A stretch of 64,000 nucleotides of DNA from Solicoccozyma terricola (GCA_001600875.1 BCLD01000018.1:1-64000); one strand, 5' to 3'; numbered from the stretch's first letter, positions 1 to 11,113 are shown. Translations and numbers: made by a program. Notes: generated by a model from the sequence alone, not told the origin.

Positions 1-449
1 CCTAAGATTACTTCTGTTCCTCCGAGGTCGGCAATGTCTAGTTTGATCCTCTTCGGGGGAACCCCTGCTCCAAACTGGAAAGTCGCCATGATGAAGGTAT
101 TGATCGGGGCGAAGTTTGATATCGATCCATCCGCTAACTCTAACTTTCGTGGTTGCGTGTATTGGCATATTTTGGCAGTCTTGAGCAAGTGGCTGTCTCG
201 TCGAATCAAGTTGATCGTTGCACCAGTATCTAATAGACAGGCAACAGGAGAGAAATTGATCCGATCGACAGAGACTCTTGCTACAAGGAAAGCTTCATTA
301 TCCGATACCGCAAAACGAACTCGAAAGGGAGAAGGGGATGGACCGACCGTCATCTTCCCGAAGAGTTTGTTAACATCTTCGAGGGATTGGGCCGATCCGA
401 TTGCGCGAACCTTAACTTGGCCTACGTTAAGGTCGCTAAGCCATTTTTT
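1..449 (-). CDS. Retrotransposon pol start: aspartic protease, partial
   Basis: This is the beginning of a pol polyprotein whose remainder lies outside the window. Read on the minus strand it is open from the gag overlap to the window edge. It contains the retropepsin active-site motif LLDTGATINLI (about + 180-240) and, downstream, the typical IADLGGTEVILG-like flap/end motif, so it is the protease domain of an LTR retrotransposon. It lies in the -1 frame relative to gag and has no obvious own start, so it is probably made as a Gag-Pol fusion by frameshifting. Reverse transcriptase and integrase are not visible. The Ty3/gypsy assignment rests on the gag type and the gag-protease order and is an inference. 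Confidence 0.8.
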
Positions 450-2044
450 GACTCTTCAGACTCATCATCTTCGGGGTCTACCTCTAACTCCTCGTTCTCG
501 TCGGGGTTGTAGAGATGGATGGTCCTAGCACGGGGTTTGGCCATGGGAGGAGGGCCTTGGTACTGTTTGCCCGAGTTGTTCTTGTTTGCAGGGCATTCCG
601 CATATTTATGCCCGGTCTCTTCACAGCCTAAGCACCTTCCTTGTGCCATGAGGCGATCGCGGTCCTCCTGCGAGCGTCCATAGCCTGGTGTGGGCCGAGA
701 TGCGTAGTTACCCAGTTGTGCACTCGAGCGAGGATTCTGCGCGGTGTATCGAGGCGTTGGGTCCACAGCTTTGGTTGTCTGAGTATGGGACCCAGCGTTA
801 TACGTTCCTCGCGGAATGCCTTGGTCGGATTCGCCCGAACCCGCGTGGTCTCGCGCGTCGCGAGGGTCTTGTCGTTTAGGTTCCTCATCGAGGAGACTGT
901 CTCTCCTGATGGAGGCTTGAACCGCCAGGTCTCGCATGCCCTTGAGGGTTTCCGGGTAAACGTTGTTGGAATTGCTGATGAGTTGTTGTAACTCGAGGGT
1001 CAGCGACTTCCTGAAGATCTGAGTGAGCGACACTTCTCCCCAGTCGGGCAACTTAAGGGCGATTTCGTTGAAATCCCGGAAGAAATCCCTAACATCATGG
1101 GTCGATTTCATCTTTGTCTTAAAGATTCTTTCCGAGGCGGATTCCTTTCGCTTGGTGTCTCCATACTGATCGATGAGTTCGTCCACGAAGAGCGAGTAGT
1201 TGCGGACCCAAGCCGGCCTAGTGTCCGAGTCCATTCTTAGATATGGGTTGAACCATCTGGCCGCTCCATCTCGGAAGAGGGTTGCCATGAAGTGGATTTT
1301 TTGGGTGTCAGTCTTGAATTGCTTCGGTCGTAGGCCAAAAATGAGTTCATTATTTGCTATGAATGTCTCTACTTCATCCTTCGAGCCGTTCCCCGTTTTC
1401 CCATGGAATTTCACCGTTTCATATCGTACGTTAAGGTCTCCATTTGGGTCGACTTCCTCTTCGCTGTCGACAGTGGTGAAACGGTGTCGAGAGGGGATGG
1501 CTTTGGCTTTCGGTGGGGGAGTTGGGTTCTCCATCTTGACAGGGTACAGGAATGAGCGAGGGGTGGATCGCTCGGAACCTGTGTTCCTGGGTAATTGGTT
1601 CCTGAGTCTGGACTCCTGAGCAGCCAATTTAGCGTCGATCATAGCTTCAATCCTGCGGAGTATGTGTCCCGTACCAATCGAGACGTCCGAGTTGGTGTCT
1701 TTCGAGCTCGCGTGAGAAGATTTGGAGCTGTGCTTAGACTTCTTAGACGTCGTGTGTCGAAGGAGATGTTCACTAAGTCCCGCAGCCGATAGCTCCGCAC
1801 GACCCTTCCCTTTAGGCTCCGGGGGAATGAGCGTGGTAGTGGTGGTAATCACAGGGGCTCCTACTGGAGCGGCCTGGGACGCCTGAATTGTTGTAACTTG
1901 TGTCGATCCCGTGACGGTTGAATCGGAACCTGGTTTGTTTTCGACGGCATCTGCCGGAGTCGCCTCAGATTGATCGGAAACAGAGGGAGATCTACTGTCC
2001 CTCAGGGGCCTCGCCCTAGTTGGTACTATTGCCTTCGGTGGCAT
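422..2044 (-). CDS. gag: Retrotransposon Gag protein with CCHC zinc knuckle
   Basis: A 540-residue capsid/nucleocapsid polyprotein. The N-terminal third is Ser/Thr/Lys-rich and low complexity. The middle (about residues 225-375) has the retrotransposon gag fold signature, with DGAARWFNPYL and a following helical block. Near the C terminus there is one CCHC zinc knuckle, CLGCEETGHKYAEC (about residue 468), and then an acidic tail. The protein packages the element RNA into virus-like particles. The frame is intact with no internal stop, which suggests a young or recently active copy. The pol frame follows in -1 with overlap. Confidence 0.9.
   Translation of the reverse strand: MPPKAIVPTRARPLRDSRSPSVSDQSEATPADAVENKPGSDSTVTGSTQVTTIQASQAAPVGAPVITTTTTLIPPEPKGKGRAELSAAGLSEHLLRHTTSKKSKHSSKSSHASSKDTNSDVSIGTGHILRRIEAMIDAKLAAQESRLRNQLPRNTGSERSTPRSFLYPVKMENPTPPPKAKAIPSRHRFTTVDSEEEVDPNGDLNVRYETVKFHGKTGNGSKDEVETFIANNELIFGLRPKQFKTDTQKIHFMATLFRDGAARWFNPYLRMDSDTRPAWVRNYSLFVDELIDQYGDTKRKESASERIFKTKMKSTHDVRDFFRDFNEIALKLPDWGEVSLTQIFRKSLTLELQQLISNSNNVYPETLKGMRDLAVQASIRRDSLLDEEPKRQDPRDARDHAGSGESDQGIPRGTYNAGSHTQTTKAVDPTPRYTAQNPRSSAQLGNYASRPTPGYGRSQEDRDRLMAQGRCLGCEETGHKYAECPANKNNSGKQYQGPPPMAKPRARTIHLYNPDENEELEVDPEDDESEESKNGLATLT
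443..449 (-). promoter_or_regulatory. Candidate -1 ribosomal frameshift heptamer (gag-pol)
   Basis: On the minus strand the sequence is A AAA AAT, in phase with gag codons (tcA AAA AAT). This matches the X XXY YYZ slippery rule. It lies about 20 nt before the gag stop (422-424), and a -1 shift there enters the open protease frame. Heptamer, phase and overlap are seen directly; use in vivo is inferred. No clear downstream pseudoknot was worked out by eye. Confidence 0.6.
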
Positions 2045-2109
2045 CGTAATTCTGATATATTCGTCCTATTTCTGTTTGTTCCGTGCTGACCGTTATCGAG
2101 TAAGAGTAA

Positions 2110-2391
2110 CTCGAGCAATATTATTCTGTAACGATCTAACGACGATCGTCACACCCGAGGATAGACGAGTCACTTGACTCTCTATTCGGTATCGGTCAGC
2201 GTTCGTTGGGTTCTGGACGGATTCGGACGGAAGTGNGCGGATCCGNGCGGTGTCNTCTTNGTGTGTTCGTGTGTGTGTAAGCGGAGCGTGCTTCACTAAG
2301 TGCGTCTACGTTCGAGTGCCTCTAGGCAATGGTCGGTCGTATAATGCAACGGTCGTAAGGGTGTTGCATACAATTGATAATATTGCTCGAG
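2110..2391. repeat. 14-bp inverted repeat pair at inner LTR edge
   Basis: CTCGAGCAATATTA at 2110-2123 recurs as its reverse complement at 2378-2391. The pair brackets about 250 bp next to the inferred LTR/gag-leader border and could form a long-range hairpin in the element RNA. Exact match seen; role unknown. Confidence 0.55.
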
Positions 2392-3593
2392 GAAAGAGAG
2401 CAATAACTAGAGTACGTACAAAAGGCTACCTTAAGTACGTAGGATGGACGGGGGAACCTGGCTAATTGCCAAGGGAGCCCGGCTAATTGCCATTCCGTCC
2501 TAACTGTTCTTGTTCTGAAGCTCTATTGTTCCATAGAGGCCATATTGGAGATACGAACTGGCGCTCTATTGGAGATACTGGCGCTCGTGTACGACCGATC
2601 CGGGCTGCCAAGCTACGGTAGGGTCGTATCACGACTTCAGAACGTAGATTCGAGCCGACTTGTGGGTGTACGAGCGGCGAGAGTGTGTCTTGGACGAATC
2701 CGGACGGATTCGGACGGATCCGTCTGATGGCGACCACGNCTGAGATGGCGTGAGTCGGTTTAGCCGCTGTCGGGCCGTAGACCTGACATATGTCCATTGT
2801 TCCTTGAACAATGGTTGTAGGTGTATGGGCCTAGTTCGGGTCACGCGAATGACGATGAGAACACGCGCGAGTCCATGTTGAATGACGTGGCGCCCCTATC
2901 TGATATCCTTGAGCGACGGCGATGGGAGATCGTAGAGTGTTCAGAGGAATTCCCGTGACAGGTAGCTAATCCAAGGGCCGATCGATGAGATGCGCAGACG
3001 ATGTATCGGTGTGAGAATGTCTCCCTAATACAAGGTGAGGAAAAAGGGAAAGCAACCTGTCGGAGGACAGGGCTCCCGTATATGTACATGTTTGCATCGG
3101 CAAGATATTCAGAAAGAAAGAGCGGGCCGGCTGTTTGCCCGAACAGCCAATCGGCGAGCGCAGCGATGATGGGCGTTAATCTGGCGAAGTCCATCCGTCG
3201 GCGATGATATGGCTAAGTCCTTCCATCGGCGACGATATGGCTAAGTCCTTCCATCGGTGACTACATCCATCCATCGGCAAGAGGGTCGGGCCTGATGTTC
3301 GTCATGTGGCCGAATGTTCAGAACCTTGAGCACCGCGGATGGAGAATCGGTGACAGGGAATCCGCGGAACGGTGAGGATTCGGGCCTGAGAAAGGTCGTA
3401 TCCTTACAGCGTTGGTTGTAATCGAGGAAGCCCGATTAGTCCAAGAGGCATAAGAGGAGAGCGAAAGAAATAGAGTTAAGTCGAGTAAGGATTCGTATCC
3501 CAATCCGGACGTAGACGCGTAGGGGCTGAGGCCGTATGAGGCCGTACGAGAGATGACGTGTCCAGTGTCGAGTGGATTGGTCGTATCCTTACA
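2128..3593 (-). repeat. Probable 5' LTR and leader of the retrotransposon
   Basis: Non-coding sequence upstream of gag. On the minus strand it could start with TGTAAGGATACGACC at 3593 (the same 15-mer also starts at 3408) and end with ...GATCGTTACA at 2128, giving the TG...CA ends expected of an LTR. The 3' partner LTR is outside the window, so the limits are not proven; the LTR may begin at 3408. The block contains a few ambiguous bases (2235-2260, 2739) and many CGGAC/GGATCCG-like repeats. No tRNA primer-binding site was recognised. Confidence 0.45.
3200..3275. repeat. Short tandem repeat inside the LTR region
   Basis: Two 28-bp copies (3200-3227 and 3228-3255) differ at one base, and a shortened third copy follows. 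The unit is a GGCGAYGATATGGCTAAG block followed by TCCTTCCATC. LTR U3 regions often carry such repeats; function is not known here. Confidence 0.6.
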
Positions 3594-3781
3594 AAAGGGA
3601 TAGATCTGAAACTAACTTGTGTGAGTTCCCGAATACAGTCATAGCAGTCCTCTTTGGATTAAGCCTTTTAGACCTATCTCATGAAACGAGGAGTCCGAAA
3701 GCTGCTAAGTCCACGAAGAAAGACCGGCACCTGACATAAAGCCCTTCGTAAAAGCACAGTATTACCCCCCTTTTTGCGTCG

Positions 3782-6463
3782 ATGAGTGAGTGGTCACGTG
3801 AATATCTACCCCGCGCTGATCGGGTTGGACCGAGGATGGGAGAGCTCGCAGTGGATGTGCCACCAGCTCATCCTACAACCCGAGCCCAGGACAAGGCACC
3901 CTCCTCCCCAAACATGACCATCTCTATCTCCCGACTCTCCATCGAACGCTATGAATCAGGTTTTGCAGTGCAACATCCGACTCCTCGATTGTCCTGGCGT
4001 TTCTCCGGAGACACTCTCAATTGGCTTCAAGCATCCTACGATGTTCGTATTGAAAGACAGGATGGGGTCAAGGACTATCATGTCGATTCACAGGAAAACA
4101 TCATGGTCTCATGGCCTGGAGAACCTTTGCAGTCGAGGGAGAGGGCCAAGGTGGCCGTGAAGAGCAACGGTGAAGATGGAACCTCGACCGAGTGGAAGAC
4201 CTTGAACGTCGAAGGTGCTCTTCTCCAACCATCTGACTGGAAAGCGACCATGATCACCGGTGAGGATCAACCTCTTGATTCAGCCAAACGACCTTTCCTT
4301 TTCACCACCGCAATCAAACTCGATTCCGCCCCTTGCGTTGCTCGAATGTACGCAACGGCTCACGGACTGTACGAGGTTGAAATCAATGGATCACGAGTTG
4401 GAGATCATCTCCTGGCTCCCGGTTGGCAAAACTATCACCATCGTCTGCATTATCAGGTATACGATATTGCTCCGTTCTTGAATGTTGGCACCAACTATGT
4501 GGGAGTACACGTTGCCGAGGGTTGGTATGCCGGTAGGATCGGATTCAACGGTGGCCAACGAAACATCTACGGTGATCACGTCGCGTTCATGGCTCAAATC
4601 GAGGTGGATGACAAGATCGTAGCTGCAACGGGCGAGAAGTGGCTTTGGTCTTATGGTCCCCTTTTATCGGCCGAGATCTATGATGGGGAGGTCTTTGACT
4701 CGAGGAAAGATGAGACCATGTTCGATGGTCCTTGGCACCCAGTCAAGGTGTTGGAAAGGCCCAACGCTCGGATGCTCACTGCGGAAGCATCTCCTGTAAG
4801 GAAGACTCTAGAGGTGAAGGCCAAAAATATCATCAAGACACCATCTGGCAAGACCGTCATCGACTTTGGACAGAACGTCGTTGGCTACTTGCGAATGAAC
4901 AAAAACCCGGACGTGCCCCCGGGACAAACAATCACGCTCACCCACGCAGAGGTCATCGAGCATGGTGAACTCTATACACGACCTTTGCAAATCGCCAAAT
5001 GTCAGGATGTCATCATCACTGGCGGAAATCTCACAAATTGGTCTCCTCACTTCACCTTCCACAGGTTCCAGTTTGCCCAGATCGATGGATACCCCAACGT
5101 CGACATGGATACTTTCACCGCCATCGTCATACACACCGACATGCAAAGAACCGGCTTCTTTGAGTGCTCCCATGCGCTCATCAATCAGCTTCACTCGAAC
5201 GTCACTTGGAGCCTTCGAGGCAATTTCGTCAGCATACCAACAACTGATTGTCCTCAAAGGGACGAGAGGCTGGGTCGGACGGGTAATCTCGAAGCGTTCG
5301 CTCCGACGGCTGCGTTCCTTTACGACGTCTCTGGTATTCTCGGAAACTGGTTGGAAGAGCTTGCAGTTGAGCAGAACACTGAAGGAGGCATTCCTCCGTT
5401 GTTAATGCCCAGTGTGCTGCAAAAGGTTCACCCTCCTTTGCCTCCAGCGGTATGGACAGTCGTCACCGCTCTCACGTCGCATGACCTTTATATGGCATTC
5501 GGTGACGTACGTTTCCTGCGCGATCAGTACCAGAGCATGACCTCATGGCTTGACAAGGGCGTTTTGAGGGATGAAAAGACCAATCTATGGCGCAAGGACT
5601 TGATGCAGCTCGGGGATTGGTTGGATCCCAAGGCACCACCCGACTCACCGGGGGACGCGAGGACCGATCCGGAGTTGGTCGCTGATGCGTTCTTGGTTCA
5701 CGTCACCAAGGTGGTCGCGGAGATCAGTGAGCGACTGGGGGAGAAAGAGTCGGCTGCCAAGTACCGGGAACAGCATGCGGCTCTCCGCCGGGCTTTCCGC
5801 ATCAAGTACATCTCAGAGAGTGGTCGCATAGTCTCCGACTCTCAAACCGCATTCGCTCTCGCTCTTCGATTCGGTCTCTTCGATGAGGGGCAACTGGAGC
5901 CGTCTCTTTCTCGCCTTGACTTTCTCATCCGTAAAGAGGTTTACAAGATCGGGACTGGATTTGCTGGAACTCCCATCATCCTCCAAGCGCTAGCCGACAA
6001 TGGTAAGCTCTCGCTCGCGTATCATATGCTTGAGGAAGTACGTTGCCCATCTTGGTTATATCCCGTTACCATGGGTGCGACGACGATCTGGGAGCGATTG
6101 GGCAGCATATCACCGGACGGCACGATCCACTCTGGTGAGATGACCTCGTTTAACCACTACGGTTTTGGAGCCGTTGCTTCGTTCTTGCACCAGTACGTCG
6201 GAGGAATCTCACCCTTGGAACCAGGTTGGAAGAAGATCAAAATACAGCCCATGCCTGGCGGGACCGTGACGAGCGCCAGGGTCCACCATACCAGTCCATA
6301 TGGCGATGTCGCATGCGAATGGCAGATCTCAGAAGGCAAATTGAAGGTAAAGGTGACGATTCCGCCCAATTGCAGTGGAGAGGTAGTTTTGCCAGGGTTG
6401 TCAGAGACTATCGGGAGTGGGAGGAGAACGTTTGAGGTTGATTGGGAGGCAGATGAGTCGTGA
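3782..6463 (+). CDS. GH78 alpha-L-rhamnosidase, intracellular
   Basis: An intronless 893-residue glycoside hydrolase that removes terminal L-rhamnose from plant glycosides or polysaccharides. Order: N-terminal beta-sandwich carbohydrate-binding region (about 45-350, including the HLLAPGWQNYHHRLHYQVYD block), the (alpha/alpha)6 catalytic domain with TDCPQRDERLG (about 489-499) and the MGATTIWERLGS motif (about 762-773), and a C-terminal beta domain. There is no signal peptide, so the enzyme is probably cytosolic and acts on imported glycosides. Similarity to the family begins at Met45 (3914), which may be the true start. After DERLG the usual W-T-G-D is R-T-G-N. The lack of introns contrasts with most neighbours, and LTR fragments flank the gene, which would fit acquisition or retroposition. 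Confidence 0.9.
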   Translation: MSEWSREYLPRADRVGPRMGELAVDVPPAHPTTRAQDKAPSSPNMTISISRLSIERYESGFAVQHPTPRLSWRFSGDTLNWLQASYDVRIERQDGVKDYHVDSQENIMVSWPGEPLQSRERAKVAVKSNGEDGTSTEWKTLNVEGALLQPSDWKATMITGEDQPLDSAKRPFLFTTAIKLDSAPCVARMYATAHGLYEVEINGSRVGDHLLAPGWQNYHHRLHYQVYDIAPFLNVGTNYVGVHVAEGWYAGRIGFNGGQRNIYGDHVAFMAQIEVDDKIVAATGEKWLWSYGPLLSAEIYDGEVFDSRKDETMFDGPWHPVKVLERPNARMLTAEASPVRKTLEVKAKNIIKTPSGKTVIDFGQNVVGYLRMNKNPDVPPGQTITLTHAEVIEHGELYTRPLQIAKCQDVIITGGNLTNWSPHFTFHRFQFAQIDGYPNVDMDTFTAIVIHTDMQRTGFFECSHALINQLHSNVTWSLRGNFVSIPTTDCPQRDERLGRTGNLEAFAPTAAFLYDVSGILGNWLEELAVEQNTEGGIPPLLMPSVLQKVHPPLPPAVWTVVTALTSHDLYMAFGDVRFLRDQYQSMTSWLDKGVLRDEKTNLWRKDLMQLGDWLDPKAPPDSPGDARTDPELVADAFLVHVTKVVAEISERLGEKESAAKYREQHAALRRAFRIKYISESGRIVSDSQTAFALALRFGLFDEGQLEPSLSRLDFLIRKEVYKIGTGFAGTPIILQALADNGKLSLAYHMLEEVRCPSWLYPVTMGATTIWERLGSISPDGTIHSGEMTSFNHYGFGAVASFLHQYVGGISPLEPGWKKIKIQPMPGGTVTSARVHHTSPYGDVACEWQISEGKLKVKVTIPPNCSGEVVLPGLSETIGSGRRTFEVDWEADES

Positions 6464-8225
6464 CTACCCTGAGCACCTGAGGCATCTTTTTTTTCAAGCA
6501 CCGAAGTCAGACGAGTTCGTGGCATTTTAGCAACTTGGCTTATTTGCCATGTTGCACGATCATGCAGCGGCGACCGGGAACGTGTTTCTTTGGCAGAATA
6601 TGAGTGATATACTTGGCTCTCGACTTGGTTTCTCGGTAGCTCGCAAGTGATGTTCTTCCCGTCTCCCTATCCCTTATCTACATCATCACCGTTGGGTTTG
6701 TCACCTCTGCTTGTTGTTCAATCAACAAGCTGACCGTCACTATCATCCAAGCCCTCCACACCTCAGGTGCTTTCTCCTCGCTCTTTGGCCACGTTCAAAC
6801 AAGCATAATAGCAGAGCAGACTCACTTCACTCGTCCTCACCTCAAGCTCTACGTCAATGACAAGACAAAAGAGAGAAAGATCAACACAGGCAAGGACGAA
6901 GCAGAACAAGAAGACCTTTGGACCAGGTACGTTAAGGCTTCTTTGTTGTGAATAAGTAAGTGGTGGCAAAACTGGGAATGATATTTGGTGAAGTCTTCGT
7001 CTACATCTCTAGCTCGATAACCTATGTATTATTGTAAGGATACGACCTTCTCCGTACCGTCTCCTTACCGATCACCCTATTCCTGAGCCACTCCATTGTT
7101 GAACCTGAGATACTCCCGATCCGTCCACCTTCAACACACCTTGCGTTTGATGGGTACGGTTTCACAGCACGCAGCAGCGTTTCAATCCTAGAGAGCAGGG
7201 ATCGACATCTTGACAAGACCAGCCTCTGTACTACTCGCAACGCCAACGTGCTAACAGCCAGCAGTTACGTGCAAGGAGAGGAATCGTATTTGCTCGCGAA
7301 TGCGCGGAAGACAGTTTGTGAGACCTGACAGTGAGGCGTTGTTGCTGTATTCACGGTGGCTAATCCCTCACCGAAGCGCATTGGACGCATAAGTATCAAT
7401 ATGAATATGAACATGCTGAACATGATCAGTTCCTCGTACTATTCCAACCGTCCAGACCGCCGGAGAATTGACGCGTTGAGAACGTGTTCTGGCCTTGTCT
7501 TTCGGAATTCATGTTAGGAATGCTTTGCCAAGCTCAACAATGCCCGTCGCCATAGGAGACAGGATGTCCGTGACCGGTGGGCAGCTGACCATCGCCCAAC
7601 CCATGAAACCTATGACGCTGACTCTCCAGGGAATTCGTGGACATGGCGAGGGACAGGATGGGAGATGTTCTGGTCTCTTGTATGAGAATACCATCGATGG
7701 GGCAGCAACAGTATGCAAATGTCCTTCCGGGTAAAGATGTACTCCTACGACGCCTTGTTTTTACCCAGTGCAAAGGAGTATCCTTGGTCCGTGTTAGGAA
7801 AGCTAAAGACATGCCTTCTCCTCGCTTGTTAATACACGCCGGCATGTTGACCACGACTCGTGTGCTCTGGGGTCAGTGATAAAGGTCACGAAACAGATTG
7901 TCGCCAGCATCAAGGTGAGGCGCGAGGGGCTCAAATTTGTCTCGGACCTTCATGCGAAAGCTTGCCAAGCTGATCTCCCCAGTTTTGTTCCATGTTGCGT
8001 GCGCTGCGTTGCCCCCGAACGCCAAGCACGCCAAGAAGAGGCGATGAATCGTACGCAGGATGCATTTTGGGTGGCAAAGCAGGTGGCGAGGAGGTGGGTG
8101 GGTGGGTGAGCATGCATCCGATGTGGAAAGGAAATGAAATTCGACGACATGCAGTGATCACATCATATCGTACTGCCAACCCCCAATACCACCAACTCCC
8201 TGACTCCCTCCCGAACCCAGTCAGA
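6464..8225. other. Intergenic, no gene recognised
   Basis: About 1.76 kb after the rhamnosidase gene. Small open frames on both strands have no recognisable family or consistent splicing. The only structured element noted is the LTR-terminus match at 7033. Confidence 0.5.
7033..7100 (+). repeat. LTR terminus fragment, same family as 3394-3593
   Basis: TGTAAGGATACGACCTT (7033-7049) is the exact reverse complement of 3392-3408 and shares 15 bases with 3579-3593. The next roughly 50 bases show weak similarity to the inverted 3' flank at 3340-3390. No second end was found nearby, so this is a truncated or decayed solo LTR. The right end given is approximate. Confidence 0.5.
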
Positions 8226-10809
8226 ATGCAAAAATCTAGCGTCCCAGACGATCACGGTTACAGGTGGCACACCAGGCGAGGTAAACTGTCCCGACATGTC
8301 CTCGTCTTGCTCGCCCTCGTCACGAATGCATGTATTGCGGCGCTCGCCCTAATTGTTCAATGGGTCAACATTCCACTCACGGATGCTGAATTGCCCAGAA
8401 TTGGATCTGTGGGGGGCCATTATACTTACAAGAGTTTATTGGCACCTGCATCGTCTCTTCTTGGCTCTATGAACAGCTTCATCTCGATGGCGGCGATTGC
8501 TATGGTAGTGAAATGCTACGCAAAGTGGAGAGGAATCGGTAAAGGCCTAAGTCTCAAACAAATAGCCTGGCTCGGCAAACTCGGTGAGTGCAGTCGTTGG
8601 ATAATCAAAAACTGGGAATGCCAAATTTTCCTGCTTGCAGCCGGTGGAGGAATTCCCATGGCCGTAACTTTTTGGGCTCTTCTGGCGATCCTCATCTTGG
8701 CAGCTGATGCTCTCACTCGAGCGGTAAGCCATTCATAATCCATCGCCCCCAATACTCACTGATCCCGCGCACAGAGCATTGTAGCGTCCTTGACCCCTAC
8801 CGAGGGCTTCTTCCAGGGTTCATCAACTGTCGGTCTAAGGGCGTTTGCTAGCTTTGCAGATGAACAAATCCCAATCATCTGCTCGTATGAGAATGACAAA
8901 AAGCATGTACACGCTGCCGGACAAGTGACAAGTAAATTTGGTCTGATTGGTCCTCTACTCGAACAGCTGGGGATATGGAGAGGTGATTCCGCTGGACTCG
9001 CATTCTATAACGTCGATGTTGACATACCTTGCCCGTACAGAATTGCCCTATCAATGATCGATGTGAGTGCAAGATATATGTGCCTCGATGCTCCTGACAA
9101 ATAGCCCTTTTGTCACAGTCGGGGTCATGTTCGATGCGGGAATCATGCAACTACAAAAGACTACGTGACTACCTCGCGAGCACAACTCCAAATCACCGGC
9201 TGAACGCACTCTCCCCGCAGCCCGGAAAACTATACTCGTCAAGGCGTTTCTTATCCCAATCGACTTGCTGGTCTAGCAGGATATATATCAACTCTGTCTT
9301 CCGATCTTCTGCCTCCTGTGAGCTCCAACACCTTGCACCATGCGACGACGCAAACATTGTTGGAGACGTGTGTTCCAAGAACCATCGTCAGCGTAGAGTG
9401 CAAGAGCAGTCTGGATGGAACAGGAGTCAAGTTTACGGATCTGGGTACGACGGATACGGCGGTTCCGTATATGAAAGTTCATCAAATCGAATTTTGCCAA
9501 AGGACGAACAATTGTTGGAAGACGCAGAGGCCGGATTATGGGAATGGAGCTATGTGGGTTGTAAGTTTCTCGCCTGTCATCCGTTTTGCCACGAATTGAT
9601 GTCTCGTGTTGAAAGGTCACGGACGAATTCTTTGACAACGGCGACTTGGTGAGTCCCAACAGGGCAAGACCTCGAGCGGGAACGCTCACGATGCCCAACC
9701 AGCCCCTCGTCATCATTGCCACCGGCGGCAATTATACTCGCGAGCTCCAAACGAACACTTTGTATTGTCTAGTCAGCTCGACAGAGGTGCTGGAGCCGGT
9801 AAGGATAAGGGGGTTTCAAGTGGAGAGCGCAAACGATATTCAGTGTAGAGAGTGAGTTTTGATGGGTTTGGCCTGTTATGATGCCAACGACTTTTCTTGG
9901 GATGACAGGCCTCGGCAAATCTCCTCTTCTTCTGCACGCAATATCAACTTTCTCGCACAAATGGGTGAGTGAACGCCCTCGTAACAGGATACAGCGCGAG
10001 CTTACGTGTAACCCTCAATAGTCATGCAGAAACAACAGGGAGAGGATGGTCGTCTGGAGATTCTGGGGCTGATTTCTGACACCGAAGCTCAGGGTCAAAG
10101 AGGAGTTCATCTCGCACCGGCAATCCAGCGGATGGTTTCTTTGGGAGTCACCGTGAGCGATTGGTTTCTCCGCGTGCTATTATGCATGCTGAACTCTCCA
10201 TCGCAGGAGATGTATACGTCACTGCCCGCCAGTGGATCTCGTGATGTCGTGACGTACTCCCTTGTAGCCCAGCGTTCACGCCTTGGTCAGAAAGGCCAGC
10301 TTTATGGGCTGTGGAGCATCCCACCTCTAGTCTACCTCAGCCTCATCGCCATTGGTTGGCTTTCGTATGGATTCAGGTTCGCTGCTGGAGCCTATTGGTC
10401 CCCTCTCGATCCCGTCGCCATGGCCATAGCGGGTTCAGCGGTACCTCCCAACAGCTCTGCAAGCTACGCATTTAGAAGACTGGCTGGCGCACCCGTTGAC
10501 TGGATCGATAGAAAGGTTCAATCTCGCGTCAGGTTGGCAGAGGTTGAACCTGACAGATTGGGCCTGAGTATCGATTCGGCGGAAGTTACCCCAAGCCCAA
10601 AGAAGGGAGGATATTACGGTGGAGAACCAGTCATGTCATTTGCCTCGCCTTACCTAAAGTCGCCTCCGTCAACGTCGGTCGACCCCGCAAATTCGCCAGC
10701 ACCTTATGGCAGCCCGGATAGCTATAACCCTTACTTCAGCCCCCTCCCCGTGGTTTCACCTGGGCTACCAAACCAGCAGCCGTATCCACGACAATTCCCT
10801 TCGGTTTGA
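8226..10809 (+). CDS. Multi-exon membrane protein of unknown function
   Basis: Not recognised. A consistent model has exons 8226-8583, 8641-8723, 8775-9066, 9119-9164, 9221-9560, 9616-9648, 9703-9851, 9909-9964, 10022-10152 and 10207-10809, keeping frame throughout. The third donor is uncertain: GTGAGT at 9063 would break the frame, whereas GTGCAA at 9067 keeps it. There are three N-terminal hydrophobic helices (VLVLLALVTNACIAALALIV; a second in SFISMAAIAMVVKCY; a third in GIPMAVTFWALLAILIL), then a long non-membrane region with paired Cys, then a fourth helix (IPPLVYLSLIAIGWLSYGF) and a Pro/Ser-rich tail. This layout suggests a plasma-membrane or endomembrane protein with a large lumenal/extracellular domain. 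No catalytic motif is seen. Confidence 0.7.
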
Positions 10810-11113
10810 GATCGTGGCGACAGGCGGAATGCAAAAGAAATCGGTGAAGACGAATTGTTTGATGGTTGGTTTGGTATATGTTGGTTTTTCTGACGCCCTG
10901 TGTCTATGTATATGAATACATATGTATCATCTGCCGAACGAGAGATTCGACAACCGGACGGTATTGACACGTGTGAGTCTGAGGTTATTATCTTATCAGA
11001 CATCCACAGCGCCTCGAGCGGTCCGCGATCCGCGCGGTGCCCACGAATATATACATATAGATGTCGATGGATGCCACCGCCAACCCAGCGTAACATCCAA
11101 CCCACATCGCACA

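Noticed and set aside
34..528. Plus-strand 164-codon frame at the window start
   Set aside because: It is antisense to the retrotransposon protease and gag end, which have clear motifs.
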